The translations under genes and the position numbers were made by a program. A stretch of DNA of 64,000 nt, from positions 995,535-1,059,534 of the forward strand of contig KL647311.1 in the NCBI GenBank assembly GCA_000727475.1, written 5' to 3'. A model generated the notes under the pieces. It made no database searches. It was not told where the DNA came from and was given only the letters and a program-made list of their open reading frames with translations. This document shows positions 23,185 through 36,000 of this stretch, piece after piece. The DNA comes from Sarcocystis neurona. Its lineage: Eukaryota > Apicomplexa > Conoidasida > Eucoccidiorida > Sarcocystidae. Numbering within the stretch: position 1 is the first letter of the stretch; every line of letters starts with the position of its first letter.

Positions 23185-25423
23185 CTGCAGAGGGACACTG
23201 CGGGCATATCTCGTACCTACATACACATGTATACACACGCGCATGCGTACATGAGTACAGGTCCGTAGACGTAAAAAGGCTGCTGCGCGGATTCGCGGTG
23301 ACGCACTCATAGGGGTCATGATTCCAACTGAAGGCTCGATAGTGCTAAGAATGCACAGAGCCAGGGGACTGCTGTGCATTCCTGAGATTCACCTTGAATG
23401 CAGCAGCTGGGGAAATTGCGTCTGGCGTCTCGTATTCGTGGAACGCAGGCGCGCTGCTCGATGCGCGCGAAAAGCTGCCTCGTCGCACACGTGTGAATGT
23501 GTCTGCGTCGACAAATTTATGGTGTGTTTTACGGAAGTAGATTTGCAAGGCAGGATTATATGTGCTACAGAGACAGACGCAAATTCAGGTATACCCTTAT
23601 CTGCGAATCGATGGGAGAGGCGGGGGCACGCCCGTATGAAAAAGCGTTCTTCCGCACAATACTGGAGACTGACAAGTGTGTGGTGATTCCCCACCTGGAT
23701 CATGTTAATTTATCAAAGGTCGTATTTTGTACACGACACTGCTGATCGCGGCACACACTCACCTCCCTGTACGTAGGTATAAAGACATATTCGTGTGGAT
23801 ACATCCGCTCCAAGTAAACGCAAATCCACTATAGGTACCTAGGAAGGAAGGTGAAAAAAGAGAGAGCGGCTGGGGAGCGAGCGTCACGCTTATGGCTGCA
23901 TATAAATCTCTCGCATGGAGTTGGTTTTCGCAACAGAATTAGCCGCATGATTACTGCTGTATGTATGCAGTTGAAATCGGTCAAAGAGAACTACCATTGT
24001 GCGAAATAAAGGAGAGAGAAACCCTATGGATTTCGGATGTGACGCAAATGCAGTTGTAGCACAGGGGCGAAAGGGTACTACAGTGAATGGCCAGCGGTGC
24101 CGGTTCCGAATGCTTCTGCTACTCCTGGTACCGCGTGAACTGTCAGTAGAAGTGTTTGTAATCATTTAACTTCTGGCCGTCTACTAACACTGCCAGCGCA
24201 ATTATTAGTCCGCACTAGCAGTGGCAGTAGACGCGTCTTTACGAGAAGCAGCTGTCTGGCGTGCCCGCGTCAGCCCCGGTGTCTACTCACCCCGTTTGCG
24301 GAAACGGCAGGGGTGGAAGGACTTGGTAAACGACTTCTTTTCTACGTGTCCCCCACGGAGGGACCGTACATCCCACGAAAACAGGTGCTTCCAATGAGAC
24401 AGCAGGCCGTGTTCATCACAAGTGCTGAGGCTCAGGAGCTGCCGGAGGGACACAGGCTTGAAAAAAATGGAATGGCTGTAGACGCCACTGAGGCAGAACG
24501 TGGTGTCTCTACACCCGAATGTGAGGAAAGAAGCGCAGAGGCATCCTGCTCACACAGGTAGACGCAGATGCCATTGTACTTCACTAATGCAGGGATGTCT
24601 TTTGAAACACTCCGCGAAAGCCGGTGCAGCTGTAGATACGCTGTGGAGAAGTGACTAGGATGTGTGTGCACCTCCGCACGTGCGTGCAGGTGTCCATACA
24701 CCTCGTCGGTGCAGAACTCGCCGTACGCACGAAGCATCTCAAAGGAGTGCAGCACAACGAATCCTCAGCCAGGCACCCGTGGTGGTACGTACATCTCGTT
24801 GACAGCAGAGGTGTGTTTACGACAGTGCCCCGAGCGGAAGCGCCTGCGTACGGCGAACACTCAGAGAAAAACAGGTGCACGCGCCCCTCCGTGACACAGG
24901 GAAAAGTTTGGTAAGGCTGAGTGAGGCAAAGCACGACGTCCAGGAGTACCACCGTACACCTCTACAACCAAGCCGATAGGGCGAACGTATCTGTGCGTCA
25001 ACTAACATGTATCCTTGTGGACGCGTGCGCGTTACCGTCCGTGAATGTACGTGGCCCGTGCTGGTGTACGTACACTGCGAAAGCAGTCAGCAGCCACACC
25101 TCATTAAAGCTGCACCAGGCGTCGAACATTCGAGTGGAACTCAAGTGACCGTCTTTCCACCTCACTTCCAATCAGATGGGCAGGCGTCTTTGCACCTCAT
25201 TCTAAAACACAGGCAGGTGTACGTACACTTCAACACGGTGTACGTACACCTCGCCGCTGTGTGTACGACCGTCGTCCCAGTGGACGAAGTGCGGCTCGCG
25301 GGCACTCATGCTGCGAGTGAATAGCTGCTCACGCGCGCACAGCCGCTGAGCGACCCGGCGACGCAGCAGGAAAACGAATGCACTCCCAACCGACGTGTGG
25401 CAGTGGTTTGCCCCAGAAGCCAA
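23062..25423 (-). CDS. Unrecognised minus-strand gene with short exons (partial model)
   Basis: Inferred exon chain on the minus strand in the repeat-poor segment: about 25423-25250, 25074-24960, an exon ending at 24702, then 24629-24515, 23502-23393 and 23184-23062. Borders are AG/GT and phases agree at four joins (25250/25074, 24702/24629, 24515/23502, 23393/23184). The product would include HFVHWDDGRTHSGE, YNGICVYLCEQDASALL, FHEYETPDAISPAAAFK and a Cys/aromatic-rich piece. The piece between 24960 and about 24731 is unresolved, and exons before 25.4 kb and after 23.06 kb probably exist (a frame LKRLYQTVEKPQVEDSLNEF lies at 22.87-22.75 kb). I do not recognise the family. Confidence 0.4.
23393..23502 (-). 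CDS. Unknown gene, exon DTFTRV to AAAFK
   Basis: Acceptor TTTGTCGACGCAG and donor TTCAAG then GTGAAT. Phase 1 in and phase 0 out. It reads TFTRVRRGSFSRASSSAPAF then HEYETPDAISPAAAFK. The plus strand is also open here (23318-23686), but without comparable splice support. Confidence 0.5.
24515..24629 (-). CDS. Unknown gene, exon LHRLSRSV to SSHS
   Basis: Acceptor ATCTACAG (alternative CACAG 11 bases upstream). It reads LHRLSRSVSKDIPALVKYNG then ICVYLCEQDASALLSSHS and ends in phase 1 at a donor inside GGTGTAGAGACACC. Splicing to 23502 regenerates an Asp codon and continues the frame. Confidence 0.5.
24702..24731 (-). CDS. Unknown gene, short exon ending FCTDE
   Basis: Frame MLRAYGEFCTDE ends at a GAG then GTGTATGG donor in phase 0, which matches the acceptor at 24629. 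The donor lies in the palindrome-like GGTGTATGGACACC. The 5' border is nominal at an ATG; the frame has a stop 10 codons further upstream. Confidence 0.3.
24960..25074 (-). CDS. Unknown gene, candidate exon
   Basis: Acceptor TTTCGCAG; the exon starts inside a one-base variant of the palindrome (25063-25076). It reads CTYTSTGHVHSRTVTRTRPQ then GYMLVDAQIRSPYRLGCR without a stop, to a GTGTACGG donor in phase 1. The incoming phase 0 fits the preceding exon. Supported only by borders and an open frame. Confidence 0.3.
25250..25423 (-). CDS. Unknown gene, candidate exon (5' border uncertain)
   Basis: Frame ending AREPHFVHWDDGRTHSGE at a GAG then GTGTACGTACACC donor, so the palindrome forms the 5' end of the intron. 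Phase 0 out. The start shown is the open-frame limit, not a mapped acceptor. An overlapping alternative frame with ATG at 25511 (MGRCIALLHRLLLF) exists. Confidence 0.35.
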
Positions 25424-26048
25424 AGAGCCGCTTTAGCAGGCACCCGAGGAAGCCCGGTGCCGGGGGATGGAAAAGTAGTAGTCTGTGCAATAAAGCTATG
25501 CAGCGTCCCATTGAAGCAGCAGCTGAACGGCGAGCAGCAGCAACAGAAGCTGTCTTGTCGCGTGTGTGCGAGTGCTTTTACACCAGGACGTTGAGGCGGC
25601 AGCAACAGCAGCAGGAGGTAGCTAGCCCAGTGCGGCAGCTTTACGCTCAAAAGAAAGTATCGCCGCTCGCCCTTCCACCTTTTAAGCGTCACCTTCTTTA
25701 GTGTCTCACCATCCCCGCCTCGTCCAGACGCGCCTTGATTCACTCATACACATACACCTGCACGCGTGGAATTTATCACTCTCTTTGTAAAATCGGCGCA
25801 CGTTACACGGAAAGACGCATGTGCAACAAATTCTCAACACGGTTGCATGCGCCTCATAGACGCAATAATCTTCGTGGAACAGCGAGAGCCAACGGACGCA
25901 CACTGCTTACACATATGACATTCAGAAGCACTTACAACTACACCTACAAACGCACAGGCAAGAGTTTCATACAAATAACTAGCTCCGTTAAAAAGATACA
26001 TATGAAAATATGTGTATGTGCACGAAAGAGAGATGGACAGAATGAGTC

Positions 26049-26217
26049 CTAGATGCTCTGCCCGGCGAAAGCAGCAGCTGCAGCGGCAGGGGGAAGAAGC
26101 AAATCGAAGCCGCAAGAATATAAGTCCCACAAGTGAGAGAGAAGCGCAGAGCACTCCACATCCTGCCACATGTCGAGAAGAGCGTCCGGCGTCTCCAAGA
26201 AGTCGTTTTCTATCGAC
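26049..26217 (-). CDS. DOP1: DOP1 terminal exon r
   Basis: Acceptor CATGCATGCAG, one base completing Lys, then SIENDFLETPDALLDMWQDV, ECSALLSHLWDLYSCGFDLL and a poly-A stretch to TAG at 26051-26049. IENDFLE corresponds to the C-terminal Dopey element VEKDFLEG. The phase fit with exon q is exact. Confidence 0.75.
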
Positions 26218-29200
26218 CTGCATGCATGCAAACACACCCGCAAAGCAGCTGCCGAAGAGAAAATTAAGCAGAACGCATACGTACACACAAATATACAGAG
26301 ATACACAGTCTTTTATACCCTCCTCGCTGTCTCTATGTCTTGCTCGCCTTCTGTACATGCGCTCACGCGCAGACGTATGTGTGGATATCCATACATCCAC
26401 ATATTTACACATACATATACACACAGACAGATATGTACGTCTGGCTTTTCGTACATGTATACACTCATGTAGATATATATACATATAGATCTGCATACAT
26501 ATATATATATATATATTTGTACAGACACCCACATGCATATATACATATATATGTGGATATCTATACACCCGTACATTCACACAGATATATACATATATGT
26601 GTACGTCCGGACTGTCATACATGTACACAATCACACACATTTCCATACACAGCCATATTCGTACAGACACACCCCTACATTCGCACAGACATAAATATAC
26701 ATATATGTATATATAGATATATGTACGCCTTGATTTTCGTCCACCGATACATCCACATAGATATACATACATCAGCAGACAGCAGCAGACTTTGACAAAT
26801 TAATGTTTCCTTCATATTTGTTTACGTTTGCGGAAGACAACTGCGGCTGCAGGGAAGAAGAGTCGTGTATGGCGGCAGCACCGCCGCTCCCTGCCGTCGA
26901 TAAAGATATGCGCAGCGCATGCATGCTCACATACAAATAGACAGGGACACGACGCGGGGCTTGGCAAAGGCAACAGGCTTTCTACGTATGTATATAGAGG
27001 TACATCTACATACGAACAGACGTACACACACGAACATGTACACAAAGTAAAGAAGCCTCGTACATATTCAAAAAAGAAGTCAGAGTCTTGCGTATCCATA
27101 TATACACACACATATGCCCACTAATGTGTTTGTCTGTGATGGGTTTCCTACATATATGCATCAGTGTATATGTGCTTGTATATATGTGAGTACGTAAGTA
27201 CATATACACATATATATATATATACATAGAGAGAGAAGAGTATATGTTTGTCTGAGTTTCCTACATATATGCATAAGTGTATGTTTTTCTGTATATATGT
27301 GAGTATGTAGCTACATACATATACATATATATATATATACACATATACAGAGAAGAGAGAGACAGAAACAGCGTTGCACGTACCAGGTACGCATGTAAAA
27401 AGCCGTAATTCATTTATACTTAGAGAGTGATGATGCTTGAAGAAGAGTTTTCTCGTAAGTGTACATTTCTCGAGATGCTCCCGGTATGCGCATGCGCCTC
27501 CAATACACACGCTGTACATACACACGAAGTACAGACGTTTACGTAGAGAGACGAAGAGACAGAGACGCGAACCAGCAGGAGATCTGCAGATCTGCATGTG
27601 GCAGCAAGTGCACAGGAAGCAGCAAGAAGAAAGGGAACGGCGCTGCGTTGGCTGAGAGGTGGGCACAGGCGAGGAAGACGAAGAAGAGAAGAAACCGGCC
27701 TTACTTCCGGATCAGAGAAATATCAACAGCAGCACCACGTAAGACTCCTGACAACGACGCTTCGTTCAGCTGCCTAGCTGCATGCCCGAGCTCCGTCACC
27801 GTCTGCACTTCTCTTGCTGTTATCTGCGGCCCTACAAAAACTTCTTCTCCTTCTCCGTCCTCTGCTGCTGCTGCTTCTGCTGCTTCTACTTCTGCTTCTT
27901 CTGCCAGTGCTGTCGCTCCCTCTTCTTCTTCTTCGGCTGCTGTTTCTGCTGCTACGGCTGTCGTCGTCCGGCCGCGCTGACCAGCTGCTGCTGCCGCGAG
28001 CGCGCCTCGCTTCCGCCCCTGCCGACTTCGTCGCAGCCGCAGCAAAGCTCCACGGTCTGCAGAAAAGCAGCAACCGCAGCAGTGTGGCACCAGCAGCAGC
28101 ATGTCTCAGCAGCAGCAGGGCGGCTACACACCGAACGCGACACAGGAGCAGCAGCAGCAGTGCAGCAGCAGCAGCCGCAGCATGTCTCAGCAGCAGCAGG
28201 GGGGTGGCAACCCACCGAACGCGACACAGGAGCAGCAGCAGGCAGGGGGGGGGGGGCACGAGCGACAGTAGCTTCGGCAGTGCAGCACGAGCAGCAGCAT
28301 ACCATAGCAGCAGCAGCGACAGCAGCAGCAGCCGCACTCGACCAGCAGGGCCAGTGGGGCACCGGAGGAGAGCAGCAAAGCAGCAGGCGGGACGACTGTG
28401 AGAGAGGAAGGAAGCCTAAAGGCTTGTGCACGCGCCGGAATTCTCTCTGCGAGTATATTCACACACACAGACACAAGGATATATATTCGTATCCTGCTGT
28501 CTCCGTCAAGCGTGTCTCAGCCTGCGGGTAGCTACGTATAGACAGACAGCCACGTGTACTGCTACAAACGTGGTGGCTACGCACGTAGACGTACCTAGGC
28601 GGGAGAAACACATAGAAAGGAAGAAGCAACGCAGCGCAGGCCTTGCCAGTGCCTATGCCCACGAAAGTGTCTATACAAATACACGTCTACATGCATATCT
28701 TATACACCCCACACACAAGACAAAACAAGGGGAGACGGAGAGACACATAGACAGACGAAAAGCAGAGACGGCGACAGACAGAAGAGACGGACACGAAGAG
28801 AGAGAGACGCGACAGGCAGGCAGAGACGTGCAAATCTCGTCGAAAATCCTCGGCGTGACACACTCAACAAATGTCTTCTACCATATTCGTTCATACATCC
28901 ATGTACATCACAGCACACACACACATACATATAGACAATGCAGACGTAGTCCTTCACATATATATATATATCGGGTATCTAACCATTTACACATGCTTAC
29001 ACACATACATATATATATGTATGGTCTGACCACCTATATATACATGTATATATATACACGCGACGTAGATGTAGTCATTCACATAAATAAATATATACAC
29101 ATGTGTGTATATATGTACAACAAATCTAACCATTTACACATACGTATACATATATATATATATATATACACACATACAGAATGTAGGTCTATACATTTAT

Positions 29201-32200
29201 ATATGTACATATAGTCTAATCAGTCATATATATATATACGTGTGTGGCATACCAATCTATAGAAATCTAGCCACATACACATACACATGTATACATACAT
29301 ACGTATATTAGGTACGTCTAACCATTCTACATACATGTATATGTATATACTCAAACCATTCACATGTGTGTAATATATATGGTATCCCCACGTGTATATA
29401 ACTTTGCAAGCACATAGGTAGACAGAAAGACTGGCAGGTGCACAGCAGGCGTAGCAGCAGAATCTGCTGTTGCCATTTCTCACCAGTGGTTTGTAACTCG
29501 GTGCATTTCTGCTGCTGCAGCTGCTCTTCCCTTTCCTTCTCCTCCTCATCCTCGTTCTCCTGACTGCTGCCGCTGCCCCGGAAGAGGCTGCTGCTGCGGC
29601 GGCGCGGTGCTGCGGCTGCTGCTGCTTGCTGCCGCGGTATCGCACGTGCACCTGCTTTCTGCGGGTGGCTCGCTGTCGCTTCTTCTTTCTCTTTGTGTCT
29701 GCCTGCTGCTTCTCTTCCTTCCTTCGCTCTCTCTGCTGTCTCCTCCTCCTCGTCTGCTGCTGTTGCTGCTGCTGAATCCCACTGCGCCAGCATTGCCCCG
29801 AACGGAACAAAGGCAACGCCGGCGTCTTCTTCTTCCTCATCTTCTTCTTCCTCCTCTTCCTCCTCCTCTGCATCTCCGTCTTCCTCCTCTGCAGCGCGAC
29901 TGTCGTACAAAAGTGCGGGGTGCCTGTCGCTTCCTTCACCAGCACACACCCGCTCCCCCTGCAGCTCCTGTTTTCCCAGCTGCTGCTGCTGCTGTTCTTC
30001 GCTGGCCACGAGTCCACCTGCAGCAGCAGCTGCGGGAGAAGACAAATGAGCAGCTCTCTGCTGCGTCGCTGCGGCAGCTGTTGCATTGCCGCTGCCCCTG
30101 GCAGAAGAATCCGACGGGACCAAGAAGTGTGGAGAAGACGCATGCGTGTCATCTCTCGCAGAAGCAGCAACCTCAGTCTTGCGCACCAGTTGCTGCTGCA
30201 TGGCTTCTGAAGGAGAGGAAGACGAAGAATGAGAAGAAGAGGAAACAACAGCGGCAGGGAGAAGAGCCATGTCGGCAGCAGCAGCTGCTGCAGGAGCCGA
30301 CTCGTTGACAGTTCCACAGGGAGGAGAACCCGCTGCAGAAGAGGCAGCCAGAGCAACAGCAGCATCAGGAGGTAACGCTGTGTGAGGAGGAGGAGGAGTG
30401 ACAGCAGCAGCAGATGCCACGGGCGGAGCGGCAGCAGCAAGAGGAGCTGCTGCGGAATTTCCAGTAAAAAGTGCTGCGTCTGCTTCACGCAGAAATGCGG
30501 AAGACTCGCTCCGTCGGCTGCTGCTGCTGCTGCGTCTTCTGCTGCTGTCGGTGTATCCGCCGCTGCTGCTGCTGCCCTGTCCACTGCTGCTGGTGTATCT
30601 GCCGCTGCTGTAACTCCCTCTGCTGCTGCTGCTCCGCCTGCTGCTGCTGCTGCTGCGTCTGCTGCTGTTGGAAGGGGGGAGCCTCTCCCGGATGAACATC
30701 CACTGGTACAGATGAAAGTCTGGCAGATCAAGGAGCGCGGCTAAGTCGACAACTTTTAAAGCAGCCAGCAACAACGAAAGAGGTGGGGCAGGTGGCTGCT
30801 GTAGCAGGGGGCCACCACCGCGTGTTGCTGCTGCTCCTGCTGCACCTGCTGCTGCCGTTCCAGTGGCATAGAGACTGCGCACTGCTGCTGCCTGCTGTGC
30901 CGCCGCTGCTGCTGCTTGCCGCTTGACGGCTGCTGCAGCGGCTCTTCTTCCTCTTCTTCTGTCTTCTTCTCTTCCTCTCCCCGTCCCTCCCCTCCTTCCT
31001 GGCGAGTCATCGACCTCTGTTGTACTTCTTCGTCTTCCATTCTGTCGCATCTCTTCTGCATCTGCTGCTGCGTCCGTGCCTGCTGCAGACGCAGAGAAGC
31101 AAAGCGACCTCCCCGTCGTGGACGCAGTATCAGCAGCAGCGTCTCTGCCAGCAGCCGACGAAGCAGTCGACGCAGCAGCCGCGACACCGTCGCCAGCAGC
31201 AGCAGCTGCGGTCGCAGCAGCAGCAGCCGCAGTGGCAGCGGCAGCCGCAGCAGCGGCAGTGGCGGCAGCAGCAGCAGCAGAGAAGACTTTAATAAGCTCG
31301 GTCAAAAGAATAGGCCACACAGGCGTGAGGGCCGACGAAGAGAGACGGAGCAGCAGCACACGGATGCAAAGGAAAACCTGCGGGCAGCAAGCAAACGCAT
31401 GCAGCAGTCCTGTATATATACAGCAGGAAATGGATATACTTCTTAAACGATGTCTGGTTACACACGTGTTTCTCCTACATATCTCTGTCTACCCGTGGCA
31501 CACCAGTGCAGGAAAATGCAGAGGGCGCAGCCGGTCAACTCAAGTACACACACATATATATATACACATACGTATACATACATATGTATATATGCATATA
31601 CACCTACATATATATATATGTATATGTACATACATATACATATACACACACCAATATATATATTTTTCAGCTTGGCTGATAAGTAGAGGCACATCCGTAT
31701 ATATGTGTATATTTGTGAATGTTGAAGGAGAGGAGAGGCCTTCTCACGTTTCTTCTGCCGCACTATCTTCCATACACAAATGTACATATAATCACACGTG
31801 CACCAGTATACATATATATATGTATAGAGAGAGAGAGAGGAGAAAGTACGTATATTAGTGTTACCTACACATATATACGTGTTCATATGTAGATGCAAGC
31901 AGCTGCATGCCCCCGTCTCTCTGTCTTGCTGTCTCGTCTCGTTTCTCCGTCTCCGTGTGGCTCCCCGTCTCGCTCGATGGAGCTACCGGAAGTGGACACA
32001 TCTGCGTGTATATATACACGTGCAGCAAAAAGCGGAACCCCACCGCCGTGGAAAAGGGGCGGGATATATTAACGAGAATGTGCACTTTCACTGGAGCTAC
32101 AAACAGCTGCCTCCTGGCCTTCCTTTCGAAAACACTTACAAATAATACACCTGGCACAGACACGTGCTGCCACGCCAACACACACACACATATACACACA

Positions 32201-32982
32201 TGCACACGACTCTATTTATATATCTATATATAAGAGAAGCAGGGAGACATACACATATATAGATATACGCAAATATATGCACGACGTGGTTGTGAGCGGG
32301 ACTCCGCAGATATACATACGTGTAATTTATGAATGACAGTCAAACGTATATCGGCAAATACACTCATGTACAGAAGCATATATATATATATATATATATA
32401 TACNNNNNNNNNNNNNNNNNNNNNNNNNNNNNNNNNNNNNNNNNNNNNNNNNNNNNNNNNNNNNNNNNNNNNNNNNNNNNNNNNNNNNNNNNNNNNNNNN
32501 NNNNNNNNNNNNNNNNNNNNNNNNNNNNNNNNNNNNNNNNNNNNNNNNNNNNNNNNNNNNNNNNNNNNNNNNNNNNNNNNNNNNNNNNNNNNNNNNNNNN
32601 NNNNNNNNNNNNNNNNNNNNNNNNNNNNNNNNNNNNNNNNNNNNNNNNNNNNNNNNNNNNNNNNNNNNNNNNNNNNNNNNNNNNNNNNNNNNNNNNNNNN
32701 NNNNNNNNNNNNNNNNNNNNNNNNNNNNNNNNNNNNNNNNNNNNNNNNNNNNNNNNNNNNNNNNNNNNNNNNNNNNNNNNNNNNNNNNNNNNNNNNNNNN
32801 NNNNNNNNNNNNNNNNNNNNNNNNNNNNNNNNNNNNNNNNNNNNNNNNNNNNNNNNNNNNNNNNNNNNNNNNNNNNNNNNNNNNNNNNNNNNNNNNNNNN
32901 NNNNNNNNNNNNNNNNNNNNNNNNNNNNNNNNNNNNNNNNNNNNNNNNNNNNNNNNNNNNNNNNNNNNNNNNNNNNNAAGAC

Positions 32983-33026
<44 letters not shown>

Positions 33027-36000
33027 GTAAGGTTTATATGTATATATATATATAGATGTATATACACATATCAATACCGGCAAATATACATATATACATA
33101 TGTGTATGTACATTTGTAGTTATACATATATACATATCGATATATACAGCCAGTTGTATAGGCGTGCACATATACTACTTAGAACACATATATGTAATGT
33201 TTGCAGGTGAATATTGAGGGGTCATATATATGGAAGGATGGACAAGTAAAGACAGACAGGTGGATGAGTATATCGCATATATAAATCTACACATAAATCT
33301 CTCTTTACTTCTCTCTCTACATATATATATATATATCTACATTTGCATCTTTATATATATATATATGTATGTTCACATAGACGTGCGTGTAGTTTACACA
33401 CGACGAGCGGGTCGTACGCCTGCGTGTCTCTACGAGAAGGGGGAAAGATGAAGAAGAAGGAGCAGCAGCAACATGCGCAGGACCAGCTGCGAAAGAAGCT
33501 GCAACAGAAGCCGCAGGAGAAGGCCAAAGATAGCAGAAGCGGCGAGACAGCCCTGCGGGACGGCGTGTGCTGCCTGCCTTCTCCAGCGCTATTTGCAGCA
33601 GTGGCAGCAGTAGAAGCAGCGGCAGCAGTAGAAGCAGTAGCAGTAGAGGCAGCAGTATTAGCGGCAGAAGCAGCCGCGGTTGTAGCAGAAACAGCAGCAA
33701 CAGCAGTAGCAGAAGCAGCAGCAGTAGTAGCAGCATAAGCAGAAGCAGCAGCGAAGCCAGAAGAACGAAGCAGCAACAGAGAGGAGATAGGTGTATACCA
33801 GTGACTTGGGGAGCAGCAGGAGCAGCGAGAGGTCCAGCAGCAGCAAGCGAAGGGGCAGAGACACAGCAGCGGTCAAGAAGAGCGACAAAAGTGATCAGCG
33901 GGTTCTGGGGCAGGAAGAACAACATCAGCAGGGGGAGGAATAGCAGTAGTAGCAGCACCTCAGCAGAAGAACTGCAACAACAACGCCGCAGCAGCAGCGC
34001 GAAGCAAAGAAGCAACAGAATCATATACAGAAAAGATAAAGGGAAAGGGCGTCATCAATGAACAATACAGTCGCAGCATATATATATAATAGATAGCATT
34101 TTGTATCTATAAGGTAATACCATATATACGTGTAAATATACTGTATATCTATTTACTCCAGTGATTGATATATATATATATATATATATCAAGAGAGGGG
34201 AAAGAAGGAGGAAGCCGAAAACGAAGAAGCAGCAGCAGCAGGAAGAGAGGCAGCAGCCCGACAGGGTGGCAGAAGAGAAGCAGGTGGGGGGGGAAGACGC
34301 GCCGCAGAGGAACACCGCGCAGCGGGAGCAGCAGTAGAGAGGAAAGCACAAACGAGGCCACAGCAGCAGGAGTTTGAGAAGGAAGAATCGCATGCAGAAG
34401 ACACCTGGGCGCAGCAGCAGATCAATACCTGTTCAGTGAGAGCCGGAACTTGATTGCTGCTGTTGTATCTCAGCGCTTCGGTTAACTTCTCTAAGACGGA
34501 AGGAAGGACCGGAAGAACAAAATCTTTTTTGTTGCAGAAAACGAGGAATGACAGACGCTTCAAGTATCGCAGCCGCTGGAGAACTTCCGTCTCCCGTGAT
34601 GCAAACATCTGCACCAACAGCAGCAGCAGCAACAGCAGCGGCAGTGGCAGCAGCAGCAGCACAGGAGAAAAAAGGATGAAGCGGCACCGGAAGCAGGGAA
34701 ACGAGCAACAGCATTTCATTTAAATATTGGTCGTGGTATCAACGACCGTCTCGGCTACATGTACACACATATAAACTATTACACACGAAACGATATACAA
34801 TATATATATATATATGTATATATATATACATACGCATATATCACCTTCTACGTATATGTACAGCACATCTCCTGATGCTCTGCTTACAGATATATTGTCT
34901 TGTATATCTCCCCTAGACAAAGTTATGCATATATATATATATATATATGTACATTATACGCACTATCGTCTATACACATACGTATATATAGAGAGGGAGT
35001 TACCTTCTATCTAGGGTATACTTTTGCTTTTGCCAAAGTGAATACTTGATAGATGAAGAGAGGCCTACACCTGCTAGTAAATATTCATGGATGTATACAT
35101 ATACGTAGAAAAAAGGGCACCTTTGAATTCCTCCTGGAACCAGCGGTGTGCGCAGGAAAAGTGTGGCTGCTGTCGGCGATGTCTATTCAACTTGACGCAT
35201 GCAATACACATCTATACATATTCGTCCCTACCTAGTGGTCACATTCTCACACAGACTTTCATACATACAGACGACAAAAACTATGAGAAATACAGTTCAC
35301 GTATGCATGCATATTTATATGTACAGATAGGAGTGCATGCAAGCACCTACATATGTGCATGCACGCAACCCTCCTCCACCCGAAAATTCATATACATATA
35401 TATAGATATATATACACATAATTGATACATACGTGTATATATATATGATATATATACTATATATACACACCCCTCTTGGCTATATACCCATCCGTACTTC
35501 CGTACACACAGACGACAAAAGTTTTGGAAGTAGAATTCACGTATGCCTGCATATGTATATATATATATATACATACAGAGAGGAGTGCATGCACGCACCT
35601 ACATATGTGCATGCACACAAGTCTCCTCCACCCGTATATATATATATATATATATATATGATAGACATACGACATATACATATATATGGTATGTATATGT
35701 ATACAGATTTATAGGTACAGGAACACAGGTGACTTCATGTACATAAATGTACAGATTGCTTCGCATATACGGATGCAAAGGCGTCTTAACAGGAAAATGG
35801 AGTCGCACGCATGTAGACGAGCTTCTCTACTTTCTGCCGCAAAAGAAGAAAGAAGAAATCTTCGCTGTCAACCCGAAGGTATGCAGCCCTTAGCTGCTGC
35901 TGCTTCTGCTGCTGCGCAGAGGAAGGCACTCTTTTTGACGCTGCTGCTGACGCTGGCTCCGCTCCTTGTTCGGTTGCTGTTCCGCAGCAGCTCTCTCTGC

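Larger units (their letters stand above)
18120..26000. other. Repeat-poor segment between two repeat-rich blocks
   Basis: Nearly 8 kb almost free of CAG/CTG arrays and, from 19.3 to 25.7 kb, with few TA microsatellites. It resembles the repeat-poor segments described for Eimeria chromosomes. It contains a short-exon minus-strand gene (23.06-25.4 kb). From 18.1 to 23.0 kb I see open frames of up to 130 codons on both strands but no recognisable protein and no convincing exon chain. Confidence 0.6.

Noticed and set aside
24515..24629. P4-ATPase flippase fragment (YNGICVYLCEQ resembling a flippase NG-I-CE-P motif)
   Set aside because: Following exons do not match flippase domains and no DKTGT-type motif is present, so the resemblance is probably chance.
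27701..28056. DOP1 ending at the TAA at 27701-27703
   Set aside because: A GTAAGG donor overlaps the stop, and splicing to 26217 is in phase and adds the conserved IENDFLE C-terminus. Retained only as a possible isoform.
33567..34061. Minus frame FLPQNPLITFVALLDRCC as an extra DOP1 exon
   Set aside because: Flanking exons o and p join contiguously at VPALTEQ-VFLCIRV exactly as in homologs.
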